Assembly (NCBI GenBank): GCA_022826965.1
Contig: JAJDTU010000013.1
Span: 248,001 to 312,000 of the forward strand
Origin: Dehalococcoidia bacterium
GTDB lineage: Bacteria > Chloroflexota > Dehalococcoidia > Bin125
DNA length: 64,000 nt
Reading direction: 5' to 3'
Positions 24,206-32,557 of this stretch are shown in pieces (position 1 is the first letter of the stretch; every line of letters starts with the position of its first letter). The notes below the pieces were generated by a model, which made no database searches, was not told the origin of the DNA, and saw only the letters and a list, made by a program, of their open reading frames with translations. The translations under genes were made by a program, and so were the position numbers.

Positions 24206-26968
24206 CTAGTTCGCGCGTCCCCGCGATGCGAGTTCTTCGTACTTTTGACCCGTGAGGCGTCGCATGATCTGCGCGGCGTAAGTCGAGAGCGCCCACTTGC
24301 CGGTCATGGCGAAGGCGACCGCGACGGCGATGATTGCCCACTCGGCCGCCGAAAGCGGTGAGAAGTCGAAGAAGTTGCGCAGTGGCGGCGTGTACAGCGT
24401 GAGGATGAAGACGCCGAGCAAGGCGATGCCGAAGAACGTCACCAGCGCCGGACGCATCAGGTTGTCGCGCGTTGCGCCCTGGTAGCCGATCACCTCGACC
24501 ATGTAGGCCAGCCCGACAATCCCGATCGTCGTCGAGACCAGCGTTCGCGCGTCCTCGACCGGCCGACCCAGGATGCCCTCGGTCAGCAGGTGGACGGCCA
24601 CCGCAGACACCGCCAGGGCCAGCGACGCCGGTATGGCAAAGCGCATGGTCGAGGAGAGGAAGTCGTGCCCGGCAGCGCGCGGAGGTTTGGTCAGCGTGAT
24701 GAACACCGCCGGCACGCCGAGCGTGAACAGCGCGGTCAGCGAACCGTGACGCGGCAGGAAGGGAAACTCGAGACCCATCATGTTCGAGATGAAGATGATC
24801 AAGAAGGCGTAGAAGCTCTTCGTCACGAACAGTTTGGAAAGCTGAGACGCATTGCCGAGCACGCTCTGGGCGATCCCGGAACCCTTGACCAGCGCCTCGA
24901 ACGAGTCGTCGCGCAGCACGATCGCTGCGACGCCCTTGGCAGTGTTGGCTCCCGACTCCATCGCCACGCCGACATCCGCCTGACGCAGCGCGCGAACGTC
25001 GTTCGCCCCGTCGCCGACCATCGCGACGTAGTGTCCGTTCGCTTGCAACGCCGCAACGATCCGTTCCTTCTGCTGCGGCGCGATGCGGCCGAAGACCGAG
25101 TTCTCCTCAACCGCGTCGGCAAACTCATCCGCGCTCAGCCGCTCTAGCTGAGCCCCGGTGATCAAACCGCCGACCAGCCGAATCCCCAGTTGCTGCACCA
25201 GCGCGGCGACGGTCGCCGGGTTGTCGCCGCTAATGATCTTCGGTTCGATCCCGAGTTCGTCCATCATCCGGAACGCGTCGGCGATCTCGGCCCGCAGCTC
25301 ATCCGCGACCGTGACCAGCGCCACGGCCCGGAGCTGCGGCAGAGTATCGGTCTCCGCGTCGGGCATTGCCGCGGCCTCGGCGAAGACCACCCCGCGCAAT
25401 CCCCGCTGGGCGGCCAGCTCATACTCGGCCAGCAGCTCGGCTCTCGCCTCTTCGTCGTCGCTTGACGACGTTCGCAGCAGGCGCTCAGGCGCGCCGAGGA
25501 CAAAGACGCGCTCTTCGCCGTCGAGTCGGAGGCGAGCGGCGCTCCAGCGGCGCTCGGAGTTGAACGGCTCGTCGTCCATCAGCGCGGCGCCGTTGGACTG
25601 CGGAGCGAATGCGACTGAGAGCGCCTCGGCCGTCTTGTTATTGGCCGAGGTCGACAGGGCGAATGCGCCCAACCATCCGGCGAGCGCCCGCCCGCCCGGC
25701 GCCCAACGAACATCATCGACCTGTAGGCGGTTGGCGGTGATCGTGCCCGTCTTGTCGAGGCAGATCGTGTCGAGGTAGTTCAGCGCCTCCACTGCGGTGT
25801 TGTCCTGAACGATCGCGCCCATCCTCGACACTCGGAGCGCGCCAACTGCGAAGGCCACAGTGAACCCAAGCATCAAGCCTTCGGGAACGACGGACGTCGC
25901 CGTCGCGATCGTTGCCTTCACCGCCTCATCGAACTCGCGACCGGTGATCAGGAAGGAAATCAGAATCAACAGCCCGAGGATGGCCGTGCCGACGATCAGC
26001 CCGTCGAGGATGCGCTTGAAGCGCAGCTGCAACGGTGTCTCGGTTCGTTTGAGTTCTCGCGCGTCTCTTGTCTCGCGGACCGCTCGGGACTCATTGCCGA
26101 CCCGGGTCGCACGGTAGTAACACGAGCCGCCGACGCAGAATGCGCCGGACTCCAGTTCAGCGCCCGGACCTCGCCTGACCGAACTGGTCTCGCCTGTCAG
26201 GATCGATTCATCCAGTTCGGCTTCATCCCAGACGATTGGCCCGTCGGCGACGACCTGGTCACCGCTGCGCAGGACGAGCAGATCATCCTCGACCACGTCG
26301 GTGGCGAAGACCTCTTTTTCGAAACCTGCTCGTACCACGGTCGCGCTCGGCGCGGTCAGCGCGACGAGCCGGCGCAGGTTGCGCGTTGCCCTCAGTTCCT
26401 GGAATGTCCCGACGAGCACGTTGGCCAACACGACGATTCCTACGAAGGCGGCGTCCTGCAGGTGGTCGGTCTTCTGCTCCGTTACTGCCAACACCAGCAA
26501 GATGCCAATCAGGCCGAACAGAACCAGATTGAAGTAGGTGAAGACGTTGGAAACGATGACATCAACGTCGGACCGTTGCTTCGAGGTGTCGCGGTTGACG
26601 CGGCCAATGGCGACCCGCTGCTCGACCTCCTTCTCGGTCAGTCCGACCAACTCGGGCGGCTCAAGCGGAGCGCTGCGTCGGCTCGGTGCTTGCGCTGCCT
26701 GCGGCGAATCAACTCCTGCCGTCGCTGACGCTGGCGATGCTCCTTGCACCAGGGCTAGCGGCGGCGGGCCGGCCTGCGTGGTCGCGGTCGGCCAATCGGT
26801 CAACCAGCCGTCGGCCGTGCGACCCTCGATCTCTTCCAGCGCTCGCGTGACCTGCGCGAGCGACTGTGCGTCGAGGGGGGCTTGGCCTTCCTCGAGGGCA
26901 GCGAGATCGAATACCGGTTGCGGCTCCTCACCAGGAGCCGCCGAATCTGAGACGGGGTCACCTGCCAT
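24206..26968 (-). CDS. P-type cation ATPase, CtpE-like
   Basis: A 920-residue membrane pump. The ATPase core starts at about 108 (LTEKEVEQRVAIGRVN). TGE is at 258-260 (actuator), VPEGL at 361-365 in membrane helix 4, the phosphorylation site DKTGT at 405-409, GDNPATV and MVGDGANDV in the hinge. Six C-terminal helices follow. The VPEGL motif without CPC argues against heavy-metal P1B pumps and resembles CtpE, a calcium-uptake ATPase of mycobacteria. An extra 105-residue N-terminus is rich in Ala, Pro and Glu and of unknown role. It lies 76 bp downstream of the zinc-type ABC operon on the same strand. Confidence 0.9.
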   Translation of the reverse strand: MAGDPVSDSAAPGEEPQPVFDLAALEEGQAPLDAQSLAQVTRALEEIEGRTADGWLTDWPTATTQAGPPPLALVQGASPASATAGVDSPQAAQAPSRRSAPLEPPELVGLTEKEVEQRVAIGRVNRDTSKQRSDVDVIVSNVFTYFNLVLFGLIGILLVLAVTEQKTDHLQDAAFVGIVVLANVLVGTFQELRATRNLRRLVALTAPSATVVRAGFEKEVFATDVVEDDLLVLRSGDQVVADGPIVWDEAELDESILTGETSSVRRGPGAELESGAFCVGGSCYYRATRVGNESRAVRETRDARELKRTETPLQLRFKRILDGLIVGTAILGLLILISFLITGREFDEAVKATIATATSVVPEGLMLGFTVAFAVGALRVSRMGAIVQDNTAVEALNYLDTICLDKTGTITANRLQVDDVRWAPGGRALAGWLGAFALSTSANNKTAEALSVAFAPQSNGAALMDDEPFNSERRWSAARLRLDGEERVFVLGAPERLLRTSSSDDEEARAELLAEYELAAQRGLRGVVFAEAAAMPDAETDTLPQLRAVALVTVADELRAEIADAFRMMDELGIEPKIISGDNPATVAALVQQLGIRLVGGLITGAQLERLSADEFADAVEENSVFGRIAPQQKERIVAALQANGHYVAMVGDGANDVRALRQADVGVAMESGANTAKGVAAIVLRDDSFEALVKGSGIAQSVLGNASQLSKLFVTKSFYAFLIIFISNMMGLEFPFLPRHGSLTALFTLGVPAVFITLTKPPRAAGHDFLSSTMRFAIPASLALAVSAVAVHLLTEGILGRPVEDARTLVSTTIGIVGLAYMVEVIGYQGATRDNLMRPALVTFFGIALLGVFILTLYTPPLRNFFDFSPLSAAEWAIIAVAVAFAMTGKWALSTYAAQIMRRLTGQKYEELASRGRAN

Positions 26969-27044
26969 AAATCAATCCAATGCGAGGCCGCTCTCACTCT
27001 CGCACATTGGAGCTCGCCGGACGCCTGCGTCGTCGCCCAACGCG

Positions 27045-27941
27045 TTAATCGTTGAGAGACCGCTCAAGTCCCGCGAGGCGCTCCGCTCGACGCGTCGCCC
27101 TCAGACCGCGTCGAGACTCGATCGTTCCCCAACCCAGCGTCAGCGCGAACATCGCCGCCTGCACGAGCACCACCGTCGCGCCCGAGGAGACATCGACGAA
27201 CCACGAGACGTACACGCCCAGGAACCCGGTCACGGCGCCGAGCACCACCGCGATCAGGAAGAGACGCGGGAAGGAGTCTGTCAACATCCTCGCTACGACT
27301 GGCGGGATCACCAGCGCAGCGGCGATCAGTGTGACGCCGAGGACCTGGAGTGCAGCCACAACGGTTGCGGCCAGAGCGAGCGAGAAGATCGTCTCAACCC
27401 AGCGCACCGATATTCCGTAGGAGGTAGCGACATCTTGGTCGAAGGTTACGAACACCAACGGTTTCCAGAGCAGGAACAGGACGACGGCAATCAACAAGAC
27501 CATGCCCGCCGTGACATAGAGGTCCTGATTGGTGATGCCGAGGATCTCGCCAAAGAGCGCAGCCTCGAAGTCGCGGGTGAAGCTTCGGGCTCTTGAGATC
27601 ACGGCGATGCCGATCGCGAACGCGGCGGTCGTGACGATTCCAATCGCCGCGTCGCCGCCGATCTGCCGCCTCCTCGCGGCTTGATTGATCAGAAAGACTG
27701 AGAACGCGCCCCAGAGGCTGGCTCCGAGGAAGAAATTGAAGCCGATCGTGAACGAGACGACGGCGCCGCCGAAGATGCTGTGAGCGAGGCCGTGTCCGAT
27801 GTACGCGAGTCGGCGCAGGATGACGAACACACCGACGGCCGCGGTCACGCCGCCGACCAGGGTGGCAGCGATCATCGCCCGTTGCATGAAGCCAAACTCG
27901 AACGGCTCAAGCATGATCGGAGCGGGGCTCGGATTCTGCAT
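27045..27941 (-). CDS. znuB: Metal (zinc/manganese) ABC transporter permease
   Basis: A 298-residue permease with eight to nine helices of the ABC-3 family. Landmarks are RRLAYIGHGLAHSIFGG near residues 43-59, GIAVISRARSF, FGEILGI, SYGISVRWVE and LGVTLIAAALVIPPVVARML. It forms an operon with the upstream ATPase and binding protein. The ATG at 27941 has a GAGG site upstream and overlaps the ATPase end by 35 bp; ATG at 27914 is possible but lacks a ribosome site. The symbol is by analogy; manganese remains possible. Confidence 0.88.
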   Translation of the reverse strand: MQNPSPAPIMLEPFEFGFMQRAMIAATLVGGVTAAVGVFVILRRLAYIGHGLAHSIFGGAVVSFTIGFNFFLGASLWGAFSVFLINQAARRRQIGGDAAIGIVTTAAFAIGIAVISRARSFTRDFEAALFGEILGITNQDLYVTAGMVLLIAVVLFLLWKPLVFVTFDQDVATSYGISVRWVETIFSLALAATVVAALQVLGVTLIAAALVIPPVVARMLTDSFPRLFLIAVVLGAVTGFLGVYVSWFVDVSSGATVVLVQAAMFALTLGWGTIESRRGLRATRRAERLAGLERSLND

Positions 27942-28797
27942 CGGCGTCCTCGTCGCCGGCCTCGTCGCCGTCTGGGCGGCCGATCACGCTTACGACATCC
28001 GGCGGCGGCAGGACATCGCCGTGCGCGCCCGGCGCCTCCTCGGGAATCGGCAGGACATAGGTCTCGTGCCCGCTCTGCACGACCAGCATCGGCTGGCCGT
28101 AGGCTCGCTCGAGGATGTCGGGCTGCAATACCTCAGAGGGCGGCCCATCAGCCAGTACCGTTTGTTCGCCCAGCGCGATCAGCCGCGGTAAGTGAGAGGC
28201 GACCCCGTTGAGGTCGTGAGTTGTCAAGACCACGGTGACGCCGGCCGTGTTCAGACCGGCCAACTGGTGCAGGATCTCGTGCCGAGTCTTGATGTCGACG
28301 CCCGAAGTCGGTTCATCGAGCAGCAGGAGGTCCGGCGATCGAATCAACGCGCGAGCCAGGAACGTGCGTTGCTGTTGTCCGCCCGACAATGCGCGGATCG
28401 GGCGATCGGCCAGGTCGGCGATGCCGAGCTGGGAGAGCACCACTCGAGCACGACTGCGTTCAGCTCGGCTGGTCCACGGCAGCCAGCGCCGGGTACGCCA
28501 ACTGCCCAGCATCGCCACCTGCTCGACGGTGATTGGAAAGTTCCAGTCGACGGTCTCGACCTGCGGTACGTAGCCCACACGGGTGTTGTCGGCGACCTTG
28601 GCCGTCCCGGCGTAGAGTTCGGGCTCGCCGAGTAGCGACCGCAACAGCGTGGTCTTGCCGCATCCGCTCGGTCCAACGATGCCAATCAACTCGCCCGGGG
28701 CAATGTGCACATCCACGTCCCGCAGCGCGACCACGCCCTCGTAGCCGAGGGCGACGCCTTCCAGCCTGACCAGCTCATCTACTGCGACGGTCGCCAT
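27907..28797 (-). CDS. znuC: Metal (zinc/manganese) ABC transporter ATPase
   Basis: A 296-residue ABC ATPase. Walker A GPSGCGKTT is near 43-51, VGYVPQVETVDWNFPITV is the Q-loop region typical of metal importers, signature LSGGQQQR and Walker B LLLLDEPTSGVD follow, then TTHDLN. The last 45 residues form an acidic, proline-rich tail with two final histidines not usual in the family. It overlaps the binding-protein gene by 19 bp and the permease gene by up to 35 bp, so all three are translated together. Confidence 0.9.
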   Translation of the reverse strand: MATVAVDELVRLEGVALGYEGVVALRDVDVHIAPGELIGIVGPSGCGKTTLLRSLLGEPELYAGTAKVADNTRVGYVPQVETVDWNFPITVEQVAMLGSWRTRRWLPWTSRAERSRARVVLSQLGIADLADRPIRALSGGQQQRTFLARALIRSPDLLLLDEPTSGVDIKTRHEILHQLAGLNTAGVTVVLTTHDLNGVASHLPRLIALGEQTVLADGPPSEVLQPDILERAYGQPMLVVQSGHETYVLPIPEEAPGAHGDVLPPPDVVSVIGRPDGDEAGDEDADAESEPRSDHA

Positions 28798-29765
28798 GTG
28801 CTGCTCGTATCGAATCCATCCAAGGCCGACGCGTCACCGCCGAGCACGGTGACCATGGTGCGCACATTCTCGACCATCATGCCAACCAGTGTGTTCTCGG
28901 GATCGCCGGGAAGTCCGGGCAAGTCATCGTCCGACAGGGTCGAGACCTGCACCGCCCCAGCCTCGTGGGCGATGGTCTCCAACACCTCCGAGGGGAAGAC
29001 TTCCGACCCGAAGATCGCCGGCACGCCGGCATCTCGAATCTGTTGAATCAGCTCGGCCACCTCGCGAGGCGCCGGTTCCGAGAAATCCGACGGTTGGATC
29101 GCGCCAATGATCTCAAGGCCGTAGCGCGGCGCGAAATAGGGGAACGAATCGTGATAGGTGATCAGTTTGCGGTGCGCTTCGGGAATCGTTGCCGTGGCTT
29201 CCGCGATCGCGTCATCCAGCTCCCACAGACGCGCGATGAATCGATCGGCGTTGGCCGCGTAGTAGTCGGTCCCGTCGGGGTCGACCTTGGTCAGTTCGCC
29301 GCGCACGATCTCGGCATATTCCACGGCCAGGTGCGGCGCGGTCCAGAGGTGGGGGTTGGGGTTGCCGTCCTCCTCGGGAAAGGAAAAGTCGAAGACGTAC
29401 TCGTCGGGCGAGACGGCGAGATTGCCGAGCAACACGATTGGAGCGTCCTCGGACGCGTTTGCTTCGGCCAGCTCAAGCGTCGGCAACTCCAGATTGAGGC
29501 CGTTGATGATGATCAGGTCGGCTTTCTCGATCTCGCTGACGGCCGAGGGCGGCGGATCGAATGTGTGACTGTTGGTGCCCTCGGGGACGAGGGCGACGAC
29601 GGTGATGCGGTCGCCGCCGACCTCCTCGATGATGTTGCGCAGCGGGGCGACGGTCGTAACGACGAGCAGTCCCTCGTGCTCGGTCTCGCCACCGCAGCCG
29701 GTGCCCAGCAGTCCAATCGCCACGGCGAACGCGACCAGCAACGATCGCAGAGTGACCAAGATCAT
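28779..29765 (-). CDS. znuA: Metal-binding lipoprotein of zinc-type ABC transporter
   Basis: A 328-residue cluster A-I binding protein. The signal ends LLGTGC with Cys24 as lipid anchor. Metal ligands can be placed at NSHTFDPPP (first His), NPHLWTAP (second His), TYHDSFPYF (third His, as in zinc-binding members; manganese binders have glutamate here) and an acidic residue in the C-terminal lobe. The histidine-rich loop of ZnuA is reduced to a short acidic stretch (SFPEEDGNP). It heads the operon, 49 bp after a palindromic operator. Zinc is favoured over manganese. Confidence 0.88.
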   Translation of the reverse strand: MILVTLRSLLVAFAVAIGLLGTGCGGETEHEGLLVVTTVAPLRNIIEEVGGDRITVVALVPEGTNSHTFDPPPSAVSEIEKADLIIINGLNLELPTLELAEANASEDAPIVLLGNLAVSPDEYVFDFSFPEEDGNPNPHLWTAPHLAVEYAEIVRGELTKVDPDGTDYYAANADRFIARLWELDDAIAEATATIPEAHRKLITYHDSFPYFAPRYGLEIIGAIQPSDFSEPAPREVAELIQQIRDAGVPAIFGSEVFPSEVLETIAHEAGAVQVSTLSDDDLPGLPGDPENTLVGMMVENVRTMVTVLGGDASALDGFDTSSTWRPSQ

Positions 29766-29774
29766 TTCGTCTAA

Positions 29775-29795
29775 CCCCGCTCCAGTGCGGAGTCA
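29775..29795 (+). repeat. REP-like hairpin, divergent copy 3
   Basis: CCCCGC, a short loop, then GTGCGGAGTCAGGCT, sharing the outline CCCCGC...GTGCGGGG.CAGGCT with the copies at 5434 and 8401. It lies in the leader between the palindrome and znuA. Confidence 0.35.
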
Positions 29796-29814
29796 GGCTA
29801 TGGAACTTCCGCCG

Positions 29815-29836
29815 TTGTTGCAATCAATTGCAACAA
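29815..29836. promoter_or_regulatory. perfect palindromic operator upstream of the zinc-type ABC operon
   Basis: Two perfect 10-bp arms, TTGTTGCAAT and ATTGCAACAA, separated by CA. It lies 49 bp upstream of znuA and 10 bp past the end of the divergent-side SDR gene stop, in the only AT-rich stretch of this gap. Size and symmetry fit a Fur-family (Zur) or similar metal-responsive repressor site; the sequence does not exactly match a consensus I can name. Confidence 0.7.
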
Positions 29837-29846
29837 GGTCGGCGAA

Positions 29847-30770
29847 CTAGACCAGACCAGGCCGAATGCTGTTGCGCGGGAATCCACCCGCTCCCAGCGT
29901 GTGCGGCCAGACATCGAACAGCGTGTCAATCTCGATCCGGTTGTCGTCGAAGTGCAGGTAGCGCTCAAGCACCGGCTCGGAGAACAGTGAGATGCGGTGC
30001 CCGCTCGCCCCGAAGATGCGGCCGTTGGCCGCGTCCGATTGGTCCGAGGCGAGCCATGCCACGATCGGAGCGACGTTCTTGGGGTCGCGGGCCGTGCCGG
30101 CCGCAGATTCGGAGGGTGCAGGCTCGGCCGCGTCAACACCGAGGCCTCGGTCAGTCATGCGCGTCGATGCGCCCGGCGCGATGCAGTTACAGGTGACCCC
30201 GTACCGATCCAACGCGCCGACGTTGGAGCGCATCAGGCCCAGCTTCGCCGCATGGGCTGCGGAGTAGTTCGGCTGTCCCGCCGCCCCGCGGATCCCGGCG
30301 TCGGATGTGAAGTAGACAATGCGCCGGTGTTGACCCTCGCGGTTCGCCCGCCAGTAGATCGAGGCGAACTTGGTCGGGGCGAAACACCCCTTGAGATGTG
30401 CGCGGACCAGACTGTCCCACTCGTCCTCCGTCATGTTGAAGATCATCCGCTCCCGCAGGATGCCGTGGGCGCAAACGAGCACGTCGAGTCCACCGAACTC
30501 ATCGATCGCCGTCTGAACCATCCGCTCGGCCGTGTCCATGTCCGCCACGTCGCCGACGAAGGGAACCGCTTCGCCGCCGGCGTCGCGGATCTCGTCGACG
30601 ATCGCCTCGACCTTCGAGGCGTCCATGCCGAATCGTCCCTCGACATCGAAGCCGGTGTCAGCCACGACGACCTTCGCGCCCTGTTCTCCAAACACACGGC
30701 AGAGATTCGAGCCGATCCCGCCGGCGCCACCGGTGATGATGCAGATCCGTTCGTCCAGGTGCGTTGCCAT
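29847..30770 (-). CDS. Short-chain dehydrogenase/reductase, MFE-2-like, with shifted catalytic lysine (copy 1)
   Basis: A 307-residue Rossmann-fold oxidoreductase. TGGAGGIG at 13-20 binds NAD(P); GILRERMIFNMTEDEWD and HLKGCFAPTKFA resemble the (3R)-hydroxyacyl-CoA dehydrogenase part of multifunctional enzyme 2. Catalytic Ser156 and Tyr169 are present, but the usual Y-x3-K reads YSAAHAAK: position +4 is His173 and the lysine is Lys176, as if three residues were inserted. NNAG is replaced by CAHG. A 50-residue C-terminal extension follows the fold. It is a sister of the next gene, 32 bp upstream on the same strand. Confidence 0.88.
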   Translation of the reverse strand: MATHLDERICIITGGAGGIGSNLCRVFGEQGAKVVVADTGFDVEGRFGMDASKVEAIVDEIRDAGGEAVPFVGDVADMDTAERMVQTAIDEFGGLDVLVCAHGILRERMIFNMTEDEWDSLVRAHLKGCFAPTKFASIYWRANREGQHRRIVYFTSDAGIRGAAGQPNYSAAHAAKLGLMRSNVGALDRYGVTCNCIAPGASTRMTDRGLGVDAAEPAPSESAAGTARDPKNVAPIVAWLASDQSDAANGRIFGASGHRISLFSEPVLERYLHFDDNRIEIDTLFDVWPHTLGAGGFPRNSIRPGLV

Positions 30771-30802
30771 GATTCCCGCCTCTCGTTGTGCAATATGCCT
30801 GC

Positions 30803-31717
30803 TTATGGGAACTGGCGCGGCGGCGGGCCCACGCCCTGCAGCTCAAGCGTTTGCGGCATGAGCTCGAACAGGGTGTCGATGTCCCAGTACGGCTCGACGT
30901 TCCAGATCGTCTGCTCCCACTCGGGCTCTCTCCAGATCGTGATCTTGTTGCCCGTCGTCCCGACGACGCGGCCGCTGATCTCGGCCGAGGCGTCGGAGGC
31001 GAGATAGGTCACCGCCGGCGTCACGTTGTTCGGGTCCATCGCAGTCCCGGCCGCCGTCAGGCTGGGGGCGTCGGTCGACTGGTCGATCCCGCGTCCGCGA
31101 TCGGTCATGCGCGTCGATGCGCCCGGAGAGATGCAGTTCGACGTCACCCCGTAGCGCTCCAGCGCCTCCGCGTTGGACAGCGAGAGTCCGATCTTGCCGG
31201 CGTGCGCGGCCGAGTAGTTGGGTTGACCGGCCTCGCCGCGGACGCCCGCCGACGACGTGAAGTAGATGATCCGCCGGTTGCCCTTGTCGCGGTTCGCGCG
31301 CCAGTGAATCGACGCGAACTTGGTCGGCGCGAAACAGCCCTTGAGGTGGATCCGAACCAACTCGTCCCACTCCTCCTCGGTCATGTTGAAGACCATCCGC
31401 TCGCGCAGAATGCCATGGGCGCAGCAGAGGATGTCGAGGTCGCCGAAGGCATCGATGGCGGTCTGGACGGCGCGTTCGGCAGTATCCATGTCGGCGATGT
31501 CGCCGGCCACGGCCACGGCCTGGCCGCCGTTGGCGATAATCTCGTCGACCACGGCCTGGACCTTGGATGGATCCATGCCGGCGCGGCCCTCGACATCGAA
31601 ACCGGTGTCGCAGGCGACCACCGCCGCACCCTGCTCGGCGAACACGCGGCAGATGTGTGATCCCATACCGCCGGCGCCGCCGGTCACCAGCGCCACCTTG
31701 CCATCGAGGTGTCCCAT
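30803..31717 (-). CDS. Short-chain dehydrogenase/reductase, MFE-2-like, with shifted catalytic lysine (copy 2)
   Basis: A 304-residue sister of copy 1, about two thirds identical by eye along its length, including the C-terminal extension ending in FELMPQTLEL. TGGAGGMG at 12-19; Ser155, Tyr168, then YSAAHAGK with His172 at the normal lysine place and Lys175 three residues on. The shared insertion means the change predates the duplication and has been kept. A TAGCCT -10 box at 31753 lies 35 bp upstream. Likely an NAD(P)-dependent oxidoreductase on hydroxyacyl-CoA or a related alcohol. Confidence 0.88.
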   Translation of the reverse strand: MGHLDGKVALVTGGAGGMGSHICRVFAEQGAAVVACDTGFDVEGRAGMDPSKVQAVVDEIIANGGQAVAVAGDIADMDTAERAVQTAIDAFGDLDILCCAHGILRERMVFNMTEEEWDELVRIHLKGCFAPTKFASIHWRANRDKGNRRIIYFTSSAGVRGEAGQPNYSAAHAGKIGLSLSNAEALERYGVTSNCISPGASTRMTDRGRGIDQSTDAPSLTAAGTAMDPNNVTPAVTYLASDASAEISGRVVGTTGNKITIWREPEWEQTIWNVEPYWDIDTLFELMPQTLELQGVGPPPRQFP

Positions 31718-31752
31718 GTCATCCCCAATCTCTGAACGCGAGATACGGAGCG

Positions 31753-31758
31753 AGGCTA
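31753..31758 (-). promoter_or_regulatory. putative -10 box (TAGCCT) of the SDR pair
   Basis: TAGCCT on the minus strand in the 69-bp gap between the GNAT gene and SDR copy 2; leader about 30 bases with GATTGGGGATG before the start. Confidence 0.4.
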
Positions 31759-31786
31759 GGCGCGGGGGCGGGGCAGGGTCAAACGA

Positions 31787-32557
31787 CTATGGCTCAGGTG
31801 CAGCCCGTTCATTTCCGGTCGCGCTCGTCGCAACTGGACGCCCACCGACAAACCGGTCCTCGTAGGGCTGCGCATAGAGGCTCCAACTGGCCGCGTAGAT
31901 CGACAGACCCAACTTGCGGGCCACGGCCAGCGAAGCCGTGTTCTCCCAGGATGTGCTGTACAACGGCCGCCGGCCAGATTTGCGTACTGCTATCGCCCAG
32001 GCCGCTGTGACTCGTTCGGCCAGGCCCTGCCCGCGAAAGGGCTCAGCCGTCTCCAGGCTCGCTTCTGCCGCCTCAGAACTGCGCCTCGCGCAGGCGCAGA
32101 GGCTGACGGCCTGGCCGTCCACCAGGACTGCGGCCATGGGAGTCCGGTCCGGGATCTCTTCCGAAGTCCAACCGCGGAAATGACGCTTCAACATGCCAGC
32201 GTCGTCGATCAGCGTGACGCCCTCTGGTGCTGCCATCCGATCGGGGAATTCCAACGCCGGCCCGGAGACCAGGTCCCCGCCCAGGAGTGCGTGGTAACGC
32301 TCGTCGAAGCGCGGTGGGTCTCGCCAGTCGTCAAGTGGTTGCTCCTGGGCAGCCAGCCGGTCCAGTTCGTCCGCGAGATCGGGTGCGACGCGCGAGCCGA
32401 CGGCCCAGACGCGGCTGGAGCGGCTGCGAATCAGTGTGAACGCAGGCCCGATCGCCGGCTGCGGCTCCAGCGTAGATACGATTCGGCGCGCTTCGTCGAA
32501 GCAGTACATCGTCCGCAGATGAAGCGCTGGAGTTGCGCTCAAGACTGGCTCAGCCAC
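31787..32557 (-). CDS. GNAT-fold N-acetyltransferase-like protein
   Basis: A 256-residue protein. The C-terminal half is a GNAT domain: AVSLCACARRSSEAAEASLETAEPFRGQGLAERVT carries the acetyl-CoA loop (RGQGLA at about 181-186) and SWENTASLAVARKLGLSIYA is the typical final alpha-beta unit. The first 120 residues are unassigned and probably form a second, degenerate GNAT-like lobe. It overlaps the preceding hydroxylase gene by 19 bp, so they are co-translated, but no functional tie is obvious. Confidence 0.8.
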   Translation of the reverse strand: MAEPVLSATPALHLRTMYCFDEARRIVSTLEPQPAIGPAFTLIRSRSSRVWAVGSRVAPDLADELDRLAAQEQPLDDWRDPPRFDERYHALLGGDLVSGPALEFPDRMAAPEGVTLIDDAGMLKRHFRGWTSEEIPDRTPMAAVLVDGQAVSLCACARRSSEAAEASLETAEPFRGQGLAERVTAAWAIAVRKSGRRPLYSTSWENTASLAVARKLGLSIYAASWSLYAQPYEDRFVGGRPVATSATGNERAAPEP

